A program made the translations under genes and the position numbers. The notes beneath the pieces were generated by a model. That model was not told where the DNA came from. It saw nothing but the letters and a program-made list of their open reading frames with translations, and ran no database searches. Shown one piece after another: positions 24,727 to 34,700 of a DNA stretch of 64,000 nt (positions are counted from its first letter, which is position 1; every line of letters begins with the position of its first letter). The stretch covers positions 62,001 to 126,000 of the forward strand of contig WHUX01000015.1 in NCBI GenBank assembly GCA_015179025.1, in the 5' to 3' direction. This stretch comes from Terfezia claveryi (Eukaryota; Ascomycota; Pezizomycetes; Pezizales; Pezizaceae).

Positions 24727-25289
24727 TGTCACAACCGTCCTTTCCTAGCCGGGTTTGAGAGTCAGACGGGATTGTCACAACCGTGTTCTTAGTCTTGATT
24801 TGACACTCGAACAGGCTTGTTCGGGTGTCGTGCTGTTTTGACACTCGAACAGGCTTGTTCGGGTGTCGTCGATGGGTGATTGTTATCTTAGCTTCCGAGA
24901 TAGGAATCTCGGGAAGCTTATTCCTTCCACGGCCTTGGCCTGGAATCATATATATATATCTTCGTCCCTCCGCCCTCTCATTGGATCCCCATCCAACGTC
25001 TTGTATATCCAATACAGGGCCTTGCTTCTCTCCACGTTAGTGCATCTCTCTTGTGCACCTCCTTGTCTCGCCTCGACTCTGCAGCCCTGCTGCCTACCCT
25101 GACACACGCGGCAAACTACTTCCGCGTGTCTCGTGTCCCTTGCCCTCTGTCCCTCTTGCCTCTTGCCCTTGCCTCCCGTCACAGCCTCCCCCTGGTCACA
25201 TACGTAGCATTCCTATGTGTGTGTCATCCTAGCCTTGCCCTTGCCCCGGCGTACCCCTTGGTCGCCTTGCCCCCAGAGCCGTCGTTACA
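24727..25289 (+). repeat. 3' LTR of the gypsy element
   Basis: It has the same length and ends as the 5' LTR (TGTCACAACC...GTTACA). It retains more C and G at the differing sites, so the 5' copy is the more mutated one at most positions. The AAAAG target duplication follows directly. Confidence 0.95.
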
Positions 25290-25294
25290 AAAAG

Positions 25295-25857
25295 CTTTAA
25301 GTATACCTATCTACTATTTTATCTCACTAGCCTATATAATAAGCTCTTCTAAAGTTTTAGTTAGTAAATAATATACTAGAACCTATATATATTTAAAAGA
25401 AAGAGTAGTTTTAAACTAATTAAGTTTGACCTTATTGTTTTAGCTAAGTTTAGCTACTAGCCTAAAAAACTCTATAATATAGATTGATAAGCTATTATTC
25501 TTTTATCTAAAGTACTGCAGAGTCTAGCTAGCTATCCTTTTAAAGTTTAGATCTTTGAAAGCCTAATCTAAAAGTACTATTAAGACTAAGATATTAACTA
25601 AATTCACTTGAAATACTTTAATGAATAGTTGTATTTAATTTATAGTATTGTTTTCTAACAGCTTATAAATATATGAGAGTTAATATTAGATAGTAAAGAA
25701 CTTGATAGAGTCCTCTAATAGTTTAATCTATACTAAGTTCTTTTATATTGTAAGCCTATTTTAATCTCTATTAAATTTGAAAAGTACTAGCAAATTCTAT
25801 ATCTTTAATACTTTCTAAGAGACTATTATATCTAAGATATAAGTTAACTATAGATAG
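25295..25857. other. AT-rich degraded DNA, no gene
   Basis: This continues the repeat DNA found left of the gypsy insertion. No coding motif could be read on either strand. Confidence 0.5.
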
Positions 25858-26174
25858 TAGGGGTGGTCACTTCTTAATTTTAATAATAAAAATTACAATA
25901 ACATTATACCTTGGCAACTTGGTGCTCGCTCTAATTAGCCAAGCTCATTATTGTTATTGCTATTACCATTCATTCTTGTTAATGCACTCTCGAGTGCATT
26001 GACGAGAAAAAATCAATTGCAATAGCAATAACAAGCCTTAGTTATCAGGCAAACTGATATCATCACATTGCAAAATTCAGAGATCTATCGACATCACCAA
26101 CCTCTATTTATAACATATCTCTTGAAGCCAATATACCTCTCGCAATAAATTTCTCCAACCCTACGAAGCCAACA

Positions 26175-26628
26175 TATATAAAGTAAGGTGGCATGTTTCA
26201 TAACCAACTCTCTACTGCCGGACAGCAATATCAGAGTTTACTACAGTAAACTATAGGTCTACAGAACCTATAGCTTCTGTTTAAGTATATCTTGCTTGCA
26301 TATATTCTATTGTCACTCTAGTTGTAAAAGGTAGGCCTGACCAGCCTATAACTTGTTATTGAAACATAGAGGGAGATAGGCCCAAACGGGCTCAGAATAT
26401 AATAGCTCAATACTTTATTATTAGTAGATATCTACTACTCTATTTCTGTCTCTATCACTGGCTTGAATGCTCCTCCAACTGAGGGGAATTTAGGGGACTA
26501 TATACTGTCCAGAGTGGGGCAGTGCTGGAGCAGTACTGGGGTAGTATGCCATCATCTGACCTATTATATGATTTGAAATCAACATGATAGAAACTTTCAG
26601 AAACTATTAGGAAATATAACTATATACT
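26175..26628 (-). repeat. LTR-like repeat, copy 3 (truncated), inserted in the DNA transposon
   Basis: It is read inverted like copy 2. It starts at the ACTTTATA end, includes the TAAACTATAGGT, TCCTCCAACTGAGGGGAATT and CAGTGCTGG blocks and stops near the GGAAATA block. The roughly 180 bp that hold the TGTAAGGAAG end are missing. Confidence 0.78.
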
Positions 26629-26639
26629 TTTGGTCATTC

Positions 26640-27551
26640 TCATGCATAAGGCTCTTTATAAGGAACAATAACATGTCATTCTAAAGCATAGGCTTTCTCC
26701 GCTAAGAGGTATTCCTTATGAGTGAAGTATTTTGTACGATTCTTATAAAGCTAAGAATCCTTAAACGCAGTGGAATCATGTGTTGCTACTATATGTCCAA
26801 TACTCATGAAGATAAACTTGCAGTTCCAATCATAAATAGCTTGAAGATTAAATCCATATTCCTTTTTCCGGGAGAAATATACTTCTGGATCTACCTTTGG
26901 TCAATCTCATAGAATAATAATAGACCCATCAAGAAACCCAATATAATCAATAAAGACCTCACTACTAGTACTAGAAGAAGCCCTATCCTGTCAAAATTGA
27001 ACTCGGTCTTCTTCACTAGGCCAGTGAATATATCTTTGTATCAATTTGCTTAAAACTGCAATTAAATGCTATAGATATTTGATAATAGTTCCCTTTACTA
27101 TATTGAATCTAATTCTAGCACGTTCCAATCCAGGTCCTGCACTTCCAAGCATATAAAGGCCAACTCCAAGTTGATAATAAATCGGATGTGTATGCTTTCT
27201 CCTAGTTGGCTTTGGCCACATTGGAGTAACTACATCTACTAGTAACCAGAAGGAATGATGTTGCATTCGGAAGAGTATCATAAAGGCAAGTTCTGGATAA
27301 GCTTTAATCAAGTTCTCCAATATATTACTGGTTACTTGATATTGCCCTACTGAGATTGTTCAAGAGACTGCATAATGATGATAGAATACCTTCTGATATA
27401 TATCAAGAAGATTATAAACAATCTCTAATATCATAGACTCAGAATCTAAGAATATTTTATCCTTAGTACTAAGTATCAGTAGCTCTATAATATATATAAT
27501 GCTTCTTAGTAAAAGACCATATTGAGTTGTTCGAAGTATTATGGAAAACAT
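26640..27551 (-). pseudogene. DDE_Tnp_4 family transposase, broken
   Basis: One minus-strand frame from 27,551 down to about 26,640 (about 304 codons) contains several stops. After a helical N-terminal part (LIKAYPELAFMILFRMQHHSFW) comes a helix-turn-helix-like segment (YYQLGVGLYMLGSAG, RFNIVKGTIIKYL). The nuclease core follows: GFLDGS (first Asp), VYFSRKKEYGFNLQAIYD, ATHDSTAFKDS (second Asp) and LLAEKAYALE, where the family usually has Asp in LLADSAY. The pattern is typical of DDE superfamily endonucleases found in fungi. Stops look like transitions from Gln, Arg or Trp codons. Confidence 0.82.
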
Positions 27552-27722
27552 TGTCCCAGATATTGAATTGTAGGTGGCGATGAGAATTATAGTTATTAGA
27601 ATTGCGATATAGGGTGGTCACTTGTTAATTCCAATTTTGTATGGTTTAAGCTTAGTTTAGGACTGCCAAGGTGTAGTATTATTGCAATTTTCATTATTAA
27701 AATTAAGAAGTGACCACTCCTA

Positions 27723-28960
27723 GTATTTTAGTCTTTAGTTGGTATTTTCTAAAGGAGAGTAATTATATCTTTAGTAGATTTGACTTATTACTTAACTTTT
27801 AAAAGGTTAGTATCTTACTACTTACTAATTATATAGGTAGTCAAGAATATATTAACAATTATTCTATAGTATTTTAAGAGCTAAGCTAAGTTAGAAGGGA
27901 TTGAGATCTTCTTTTAGACCTGAAATCTAATAGTAAATAAAAGAGCTGACTTAGATATTATACTAGTTAGTCAAATTAGATCTAATATAATATAATATAG
28001 ATTTAAAAAATAATATAATTAAAGAGTATATTTAGGTAGAAGACAAGTAGTAAAAAGTAAGAAATATGGAGTAAAGAAAATCATATATATAAAAATAACT
28101 ATATATATAATTTAAGACAATAGAAAGCTATTATAAAATAATATTATAGAAGACAAAATATATAGAAGCTTTTACTATATATATTAGAATTAATAAGGAG
28201 AGTTCATAATATTAGAAACTAGGTTATAAAGGTAAGACAAGACTAGAAAGTATATAAAGTAGGTACACTAATTAGAAAGAAAAAGTAAGACCTATATTAA
28301 GTATATAAAATATTAGATAGAAATCTAACAATAGTATAAAAGCTAAAACTATATATATATAATTTTAAACTAAGATAATAGAAAGAATAAACTTTTTAAA
28401 ACCTCTATTTTAAGAGCTAAATAAGATAGTAATAATCTATTATCTATATTATAAGTAATACTTATAATAATAATTAGAAAATAACTATAAAAATAATAAT
28501 ATAATACTTAGGTAGAATTCTATTTAAGTAACAAATACTCTTTCTATTACCTACAATTATAGATGATAATAAAAACAATAGTATCTATAATAAAAATTAG
28601 TCTACTTAACTTTTAAAATAAGATTAAGTATATAATTATAATAACTACTTAAATATCTATTATCTTACTCTCAATCTCTATATACTAAACTATTTATAAT
28701 ATACTTTATACTCCTATAAGTCTTATTCTACCTATTACTAGTAATTTATATTAAAGTTTATATTAACTATATATCTTTAGATATATAGTTATATATATTA
28801 TCTAAATATTTAAATAAAAAAAAAACTATATCTATATATTATAAACTATCTTAAGTTATTATAAATATTATTATAACTACTATAATACTTAATTTTACTT
28901 TAAATTTCTTCTTATAATCTTTAATACTATACTAGTAACCTATATATTTACTTATATATA
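27723..28960. other. Very AT-rich degraded DNA, no gene
   Basis: No coding motif could be read. The composition (long runs of A, T and TA steps) is that of RIP-exhausted repeats. It ends at the GC-rich TIR of the next unit. Confidence 0.55.
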
Positions 28961-29454
28961 TGTTCTGGTCCGTTCCGGGATTCCAGGCCATACCGGTATG
29001 GACCGGGCCGTTCCAGGATTGCCCGGGCCATACCGGTATGGCCCCCCATACCGGTATGGACTGGGCCGTTGCGAGATTGCGAGATTACCCAGGCCGTTCC
29101 GGGATGGCATAAATATTCATATCTTCTTATATTTCCTTACGCACACCCAACTTATTTGGCCTAACCAACGTAAATCATTTGATGCCATATTCCTAGATTC
29201 ATGTCTACCTTAACCTCTACCCTCTACGCAGTCACCATCTCATTCCAAACTCCAACGCACCATCTCATTCCAAACTCCAACGCAAATGGTCTCCCAGCAT
29301 AGCCGCGCCCGCACTACTGCGCTGTTCTTGTAGTTCACCTGCATTATATGCATTTTGAAATAATCCATTTTATTCTCACGATTATCTAATAAGGCTATCT
29401 AACACACTGCGCCCTAAAACCCCCATCTGTACCAGCCTTCACATCCGCGTCCCT

Positions 29455-30165
29455 AGAATCCTAGATTCGCCGTCCATATGAGCCTGCAATTCACTGTCCA
29501 TATTAGCCTGGATATCCGCTAGAATTGAGCAAGCAACTCAGCCTAGAATTGAGCGAGGAAATCAGCCTAGAATTGAGTGAGGAAATCAGCAGAGAACTAA
29601 GCAAGGATATCACCGAATCGAGCGAGGAAATCAGCCTACAATCGAGCGAGCAAATCAGCCTAGAATCGAGCAAGCAAATCAGCGAGAAAATGAGCGAGCA
29701 AACCAGCGTATAATCGAGCAAGCAAATCAGCCTAGAATTGAGAAAGGAAATCAGCAGAGAATTGAGCAAGGAAATCACCACTGGCATAGAATCGAGCGAG
29801 GAAATCAGCCTAGAATCGAGTGAGCAAATCAGCATATAATCGAGCAAGCAAATCAGCCTAGAATCGAGCAAGCAAATCAGCATACAATCGAGCGAGCAAA
29901 TCAGCCTAGAATCGAGCAAGCAAATCAGCGAGAAAATGAGCGAGCAAACCAGCGTATAATCGAGCAAGCAAATCAGCCTAGAAATGAGAAAGGAAATCAG
30001 CAGAGAATTGAGCAAGGAAATCACCACTAGCATAGAATTGAGCGAGGAAATCAGCCTAGAATCGAGTGAGCAAATCAGCATATAATCGAGCGAGCAAATC
30101 AGCCTAGAATCGAGCAAGCAAATCAGCATACAATCGAGCGAGCAAATCAGCCTAGAATCGAGCAA
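29455..30165 (-). repeat. 24-bp minisatellite (types B then A when read on minus... A at 29,516-30,165), inverted copy of the 7.2-kb array
   Basis: About 27 units of 24 bp with core AGAATCGAGCGAGCAAATC on plus, which is the complement of the array at 7,186-7,610. Read on minus the order is 12-bp block, type A, then two type B-like units (29,455-29,515), the same as in the first locus. A higher-order period of 246 bp is visible: the AGCGAGAAAATGAGCGAG block recurs at 29,681, 29,927 and 30,173. Open frames on both strands follow from the period and are not called genes. Confidence 0.9.
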
Positions 30166-30246
30166 GCAAATAAGCGAGAAAATGAGCGAGCAAATGAGCG
30201 AGAAAATGAGCGAGCAAATGAGCGAGAAAATAAGCGAGCAAACCAG
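30166..30246 (-). repeat. 12-bp tandem repeat bordering the inverted minisatellite
   Basis: Alternating GAGCGAGAAAAT and GAGCGAGCAAAT units, about six copies, abut the 24-bp array. Their position relative to the array matches the 12-bp block at 7,131-7,185. Confidence 0.88.
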
Positions 30247-30550
30247 GTAGAATTGAGTGAGCAAAATTATTTGGAAGGAATGAACAAGAGAAAAGCTCTA
30301 AGTCCCAGCCGGGCACACCTTGGAAATAGGGACTTGCCGTGTCTTGCTGCCAGCCATTGGATCGACTGGCGCTGTCTTAAAACCAGATTACTTGTCTTAC
30401 CTACAATCATCCCGCTGCGTCGGTTGGGGCTCCTCCTGCAATTGGCAAAACCTAGCACAAAGGAGGAAATACCCATATATGGGAAACGAATGAGAAGACA
30501 AACATATAGAAATGATTGCTTTTCGGCCTCTATATATGCATGCAATTCAT

Positions 30551-30760
30551 GCTTCCGCTGGCTCTAGATATTGGTGTTTTGCATGCTTTTGCTAGCTCTA
30601 GGTATTGGTGTTTTGCATACTTCCACTGGTGCTATATATTGGTGTTTTGCATGCTTCCGCTGGCGCTATATATTGGTGTTTTTCATGCTTCCGCTGGCTC
30701 TGTATATTAGTTTTTTCATGCTTTCACCAGCTCTAGATATTGGTGTGTTTCATGCTAGGA
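30551..30760 (+). repeat. 34-bp tandem repeat, six units
   Basis: The word ATTGGTG (once ATTAGTT) recurs at 30,570, 30,604, 30,638, 30,672, 30,706 and 30,739, giving a period of 34, then 33. The units contain CATGCTTCCGCTGG and CTATATATTGG. Confidence 0.9.
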
Positions 30761-30844
30761 AGCATGATAGAAGTGGATGCTACGTGATGCAGACTAAGGC
30801 AGATGATTTCTTATATGGACGCAGATATACAGGCTAAGAAGGAC

Positions 30845-31020
30845 CCCCGATTGCAGGCCCCAATTGCAGGCTCATATGGATATGGATATCTAGGCTAAGA
30901 AAGAACCCCAATTGCATACTCATATGGATGTGGATATCCAGACTAATAGGGACCCCTGATCGCAGGCTAATAGGGACCCCCGATCGCAGGCTAATAGGGA
31001 CCCCCAATTGCAGGCTCAAG
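30845..31020 (+). repeat. Short 24-bp tandem repeat (GATCGCAGGCTAATAGGGAC type)
   Basis: Three close units of 24 bp lie at about 30,935-31,015. Looser related units with CAATTGCAGGCTCATATGG lie upstream. The period equals that of the larger minisatellites, but the sequence differs. Confidence 0.7.
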
Positions 31021-31100
31021 GACATAAATGCCAGCTTGGTGAGTTGTCAATGGTACAAAAACTTGCTCGTTTCGTGGTGCACACTGTAGAAGCGGCGATT

Positions 31101-31334
31101 CTAGGCAATTAGTATTTTCAGGGAATACAAGAAATCTTCTACTCCGAGCATTGTGTTAACAGACCAGAATATATACATAAGAAAAGCTCTGCCATCTCCC
31201 GCTTGCTCAATCCTCATATCCACTTGATCAATCCCCCGCTTGCTTAACATCCTGCTAGCTCTTATATTGAATTCGTATATGGGTGTGGCCCTGATCCAGT
31301 ATGACAATGGGCATCTCCAATGTTCTTTGACCAA
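31101..31334 (-). other. 77-codon ORF inside the TIR unit, function unknown
   Basis: An ATG-started minus-strand ORF with protein-like composition (RIEQAGDGRAFLMYIFW) ends 40 bases from the inner inverted repeat. It is too short and unrecognised to call a gene, but it is the best coding candidate inside the unit. Confidence 0.25.
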
Positions 31335-31376
31335 ATGTTGCTACAAAATTACCTTCATATCGGATATGTCCCTATT

Positions 31377-31873
31377 TACCCTTGCAAGCCTACTAGTGAG
31401 CAGCCACCGTCTAGTGCACATCCCTGCAAACCCCCTTGCAACAGCGTTTCCAGCCACACTCGTGATATATCATGAGCATAGTGATTCCGGCTAAATGCAT
31501 AGCCATAGAAAAGAGTACGCTCTACAACATGGTTATGCTCATATCTCACCAAGGTCAACCGAAGACTCAATATTCCCCTTTCCAATATGACCTCCCCGAA
31601 GAGCCACCCCCACCCCCTCAACGCCTGTTATAGGCCGGGTATCCAGCAGGAGAGCCTATAACGACTAGAAGGCCATTTCCTGGTACCTATATTCATGTCA
31701 AAACAGCCTCTAGGGCAGCAGCCCCTAATATGACTAAACGGTATACAGGCAACAACAATTCTCCAAAATGAACATTTTCAGAATTAACTAATTTACATTA
31801 TTTATGGTAGTCTGAACTCTCAACCCCCCCTCTCTCTGCAAATTCCCCTCTACAGCATTCTCAAGCACTATGG
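31377..31873 (+). repeat. Left arm of a 0.5-kb inverted repeat
   Basis: The complement of 32,670-33,164, nearly identical except for scattered substitutions. The outer boundary is sharp (TACCCTTGCAAG) and the inner boundary fades near 31,873. A non-ATG open frame of 81 codons is present in both arms simply because they are copies. Confidence 0.92.
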
Positions 31874-32669
31874 GGAGGTCGCCAATAGATTTAGAAGCTC
31901 CAATATTTATATATTCAGACTACCAATACCCGCCTTTGGCCTTCATGAATCGCTTCAATCTAGAAGGTTTGCCGGCCTCCTCCAGGATTGTTTTAACCTA
32001 CTCACAGCAACTATATGCTCACGATCGACCTAGATTCCAACCTTTTTAACCTAGCTGCCCTAGATTTCCAATATCTACTCCAGCGTCAGTCTAGTGTCAG
32101 TCTAAAAATCTAGCCTAGCATCCCATTTAATGTCCAACCTAGTATCCAACCTAGTATGCAGTCCAACCTTATACTTAACCTAGCATCCAATCTAGCACTT
32201 AACTCATTGAAAAGGCCTCTAATTGCACTATAATTTCTACCCCTATATTATTAGTCTCGATCGAGAAATTATATTATGGTCGCTTTGATACTGGCCTTTC
32301 TTGAGGCATTTTAAATCCTTATAGTAACCGTGCACTTAGCGTAGGGTACTAGCAGAGCAGTGGTACTGAGAATGCTCTAGAGGAGAGCTTCAAGTTAGAT
32401 CGAGGTGGATAGAGGAGAGGCATAATAGAGCTCTCAGAAGTAATTATTTGGGGAAACTAGTACCATAAATTGGGACCTCTAGTTTTGCTATTTTGCACAT
32501 TCCACCTTCAGCACCAGCAGCAACAGATGCTAGGTAGAGGTCTCCTAGTAGTTATGGGCCTATTCGTGCAATATTCGGCCTATAGAGGGAGTAGAGAGAG
32601 AGCGTAGATATTGGGGGAGGGTCCTTGAAGGGGGGTATTGGAGGTCCCAAAACTATTGAAAACCTATCC

Positions 32670-33164
32670 GTAGTGATTGAGAATGCTATAGAGGGAAAGG
32701 TTGCAGAGGGGAGGGGGTCGAGAGTTCAGACTACCATAAATAAAGTAAATTAGTTAATTCTGAAAATGTTCACTTTGGAGCATTGTTGTTGCCTGTATAC
32801 CGTTTAGTCATATTAGGGGCTGCTGCCCTAGAAGCTGTTTTGACATAAATATAGGTACCAGGAAATGGCCTTCTAGTCGTCATAGGCTCTCCTGCTGGAT
32901 ACCCGGCCTATAATAGGCGTTGAGGGGGTGGGGGTGGCTCTTCGGGGAGGTCATATTGGAAAGGAGAATATTGAGTCTTCGGTTGACCTTGGTGGGATAT
33001 GAGCATAACCATGTTGTAGAGCGTACTCTTTTCCATGGCTATGCATTTAGCCGGAATCACTATGCTCATGATATATCACAAGTGTGGCTGGAAACGCTGT
33101 TGCAAGGGGGTTTGCAGGGATGTGCACTAGACGGTGGCTGCTCACTAGTAGGCTTGCAAGGGTA
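32670..33164 (-). repeat. Right arm of the 0.5-kb inverted repeat
   Basis: It mirrors 31,377-31,873 and ends at CTTGCAAGGGTA. The space between the arms is about 800 bp and shows no gene. Blocks such as GAGAATGCT recur within the spacer near 32,365. The arms together with the spacer could form a large hairpin. Confidence 0.92.
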
Positions 33165-33334
33165 GTACTTTTAATATCGCTATGGCTGCTGTGGTGTTGT
33201 TGTAAATCCTTGTTGCTATCTGTGACATTAAACAATTTAATCCCGTAACGGCCTGGTCCGTTGCGATATCCAGTCCATACCGGTATGGACCGGGCCATAC
33301 CAGTATAGCCCGGATCCCGGAATGGACCAGAACA

Positions 33335-34325
33335 TATATATATTAGCTTATTTTTAATTTTACCTTTATTTAGTATAATAATTAACTATATCTTAAAAGT
33401 TTTAGCTAGGTACTTATTTAAGTTAAGAAATTTACTAAAAGGTTCTAGTAGATAAACTTTATTATCTTTAAACTTTATTTTATCCCTCAAACCTTATCTT
33501 ATTTAAAATCTATTTTATATAATAACTTAAATTAATTTTATATAATAGTTATATTAATAACTAGTATAACTATTAAATTAGAAACTATTAAACTATAATA
33601 AATTTAATATATATTTATATACTTACTTATCTTTCTTTTATTCTTTATTATATATATAACTTAATATATATTTTTTTATTTATCTTTTATTATATTAATA
33701 AAACTTAATATATACTTATATATTTATAATATTCAAATATATTTAGATTAAGTTATTTGATAGATTTTCTAATTCTTTACAAAAAGGTTAGGCTTTGCTT
33801 TTTATATTGTTTTTTTTCTTATACTATAACTTTTTCTCTCTTTTATATCTTAATTTATATTATCTATTTCTACTTGAGTATAGCTTAAATTTTCTTAACT
33901 TATCTAATGTTTAAATACTCTAATCTTGCTGTTCTACCTCTTATATGTATAATACTTTAGATATATATTAGTTTTCCTTTCCTCTATATATTACTTGTAA
34001 TTACAGATAATACCTAAGACTTATCCCTGACACCCCATTTCTCTATCTAGTAATGCACTAATTCCAATACAACACTAGTCTTGCTAGTCCTGATACAGTA
34101 CCCATCTCCTGAAGCTTGTAATATTGTTTGTTTCTTATTAATAGTACACTAGCACGAGCCCGATATATTAGAGGGCTGATGGCCCATTGGAAGTAGATGT
34201 TGGGCTTCGGGGCGGCACTAGATAACGGGCTTTCTGAAGTAAGCAGTACCATGGCCGCAGTTCTTGGATCGGTATATAACTGAGCTAAATTCCCGTACTG
34301 CCACCCGATACAGTTTCCGCGAACA
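33335..34325. other. AT-rich degraded DNA grading into gene-rich sequence, no gene
   Basis: 33,335-34,010 has the same extreme AT composition as 27,723-28,960 and is probably the same repeat split by the TIR unit. From about 34,020 composition becomes ordinary. A minus-strand ORF at 34,058-34,357 was judged to be chance. Confidence 0.5.
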
Positions 34326-34700
34326 ATGAATTCACATACAACTACAAAGGCAAACACAATAACAGCTGCATCAACAATGCCTTCAGATGTGATGCATCAG
34401 CTCATTCATTTCTTGAAAAAGTGGAATATATTCACTTTCGATGACCACAACCAGACGTACCACTGTTCTTTCAGGGAAGTAGAGTACGGGTTGGCAGGCG
34501 GTGTAATGATTTTCGTGGTCAATATAATTGTTGACAACTGGGTGTGCAAAGGGATCAGAGACATGAGGGATTTTCAGACCACCTTTGGTATGAGTCTAGA
34601 GGACGTTGTGGCTATGGTTCGCAGGCAGGTAGAGGAAACGTTGAGGGTGATGTTAGCGAACCAACATAGTTATGTAGGTTCTGGTAGGGAGAATGTGTGA
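34326..34700 (+). CDS. Hypothetical protein, 124 aa
   Basis: The ORF runs from ATG at 34326 to TGA at 34698. The N-terminal 25 residues are Thr/Ala-rich. A segment around residues 55-75 (GLAGGVMIFVVNIIVDNWVC) is hydrophobic enough for a membrane helix. The C-terminal part is a charged helix (LEDVVAMVRRQVEETLRVML). I recognise no family. It is the first gene-like ORF right of the repeat block and could be a real small gene, an exon of a larger one, or chance. Confidence 0.35.
   Translation: MNSHTTTKANTITAASTMPSDVMHQLIHFLKKWNIFTFDDHNQTYHCSFREVEYGLAGGVMIFVVNIIVDNWVCKGIRDMRDFQTTFGMSLEDVVAMVRRQVEETLRVMLANQHSYVGSGRENV

Larger units (their letters stand above)
19004..25289 (+). mobile_element. Complete Ty3/gypsy chromovirus (6286 bp), inactivated by point mutations
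   Basis: Two 563-bp LTRs (19,004-19,566 and 24,727-25,289) flank 5160 bp of internal DNA with gag, then pol in the -1 frame (protease, RT, RNase H, integrase, chromodomain). A polypurine tract (AAAGGGGGG) precedes the 3' LTR. AAAAG at 18,999-19,003 and at 25,290-25,294 is a perfect 5-bp target duplication. By hand count the LTRs differ at about 29 sites, all transitions. Two stops in gag and six in pol prevent expression. It sits inside older AT-rich repeat DNA. Confidence 0.96.
25860..27720 (-). mobile_element. Degenerate DNA transposon of the DDE_Tnp_4 (Harbinger/ISL2EU-like) type
   Basis: Terminal inverted repeats of about 57 bp match with roughly seven mismatches: GGGGTGGTCACTTCTTAATT at 25,860 and, inverted, at 27,720. 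TA flanks both ends (25,858-59 and 27,721-22), giving a likely TA target duplication. The interior holds a broken transposase on minus and, inserted at about 26,175-26,628, a fragment of the TGTAAGGAAG repeat. An extra forward TIR-like copy lies at 27,612-27,640. Two-base duplications fit ISL2EU-like elements better than classical Harbinger, which duplicates three. Confidence 0.85.
28961..33334. mobile_element. 4.4-kb unit with palindromic terminal inverted repeats, minisatellite-filled, no known transposase
   Basis: The left end TGTTCTGGTCCGTTCCGGGA at 28,961 and the right end at 33,334, read inverted, agree with one mismatch over the first 20 bases. Both ends then carry copies of the perfect 14-bp palindrome CCATACCGGTATGG: three on the left (28,988, 29,028, 29,046), one intact and one decayed on the right (33,275, 33,295). 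TATATATA flanks both ends; it could be an 8-bp target duplication, but the AT-rich context makes this unsure. The interior holds B- and A-type minisatellites, a 34-bp array, a 24-bp array and a 0.5-kb inverted repeat. It interrupts very AT-rich DNA and is itself much GC-richer. It may be a non-autonomous DNA transposon. Confidence 0.7.

Noticed and set aside
31376..33165. Duplicated 81-codon ORF (GWGWLFGEVILER-type) in both arms
   Set aside because: Its presence twice follows from the inverted repeat. It starts without ATG and has no recognisable domain.
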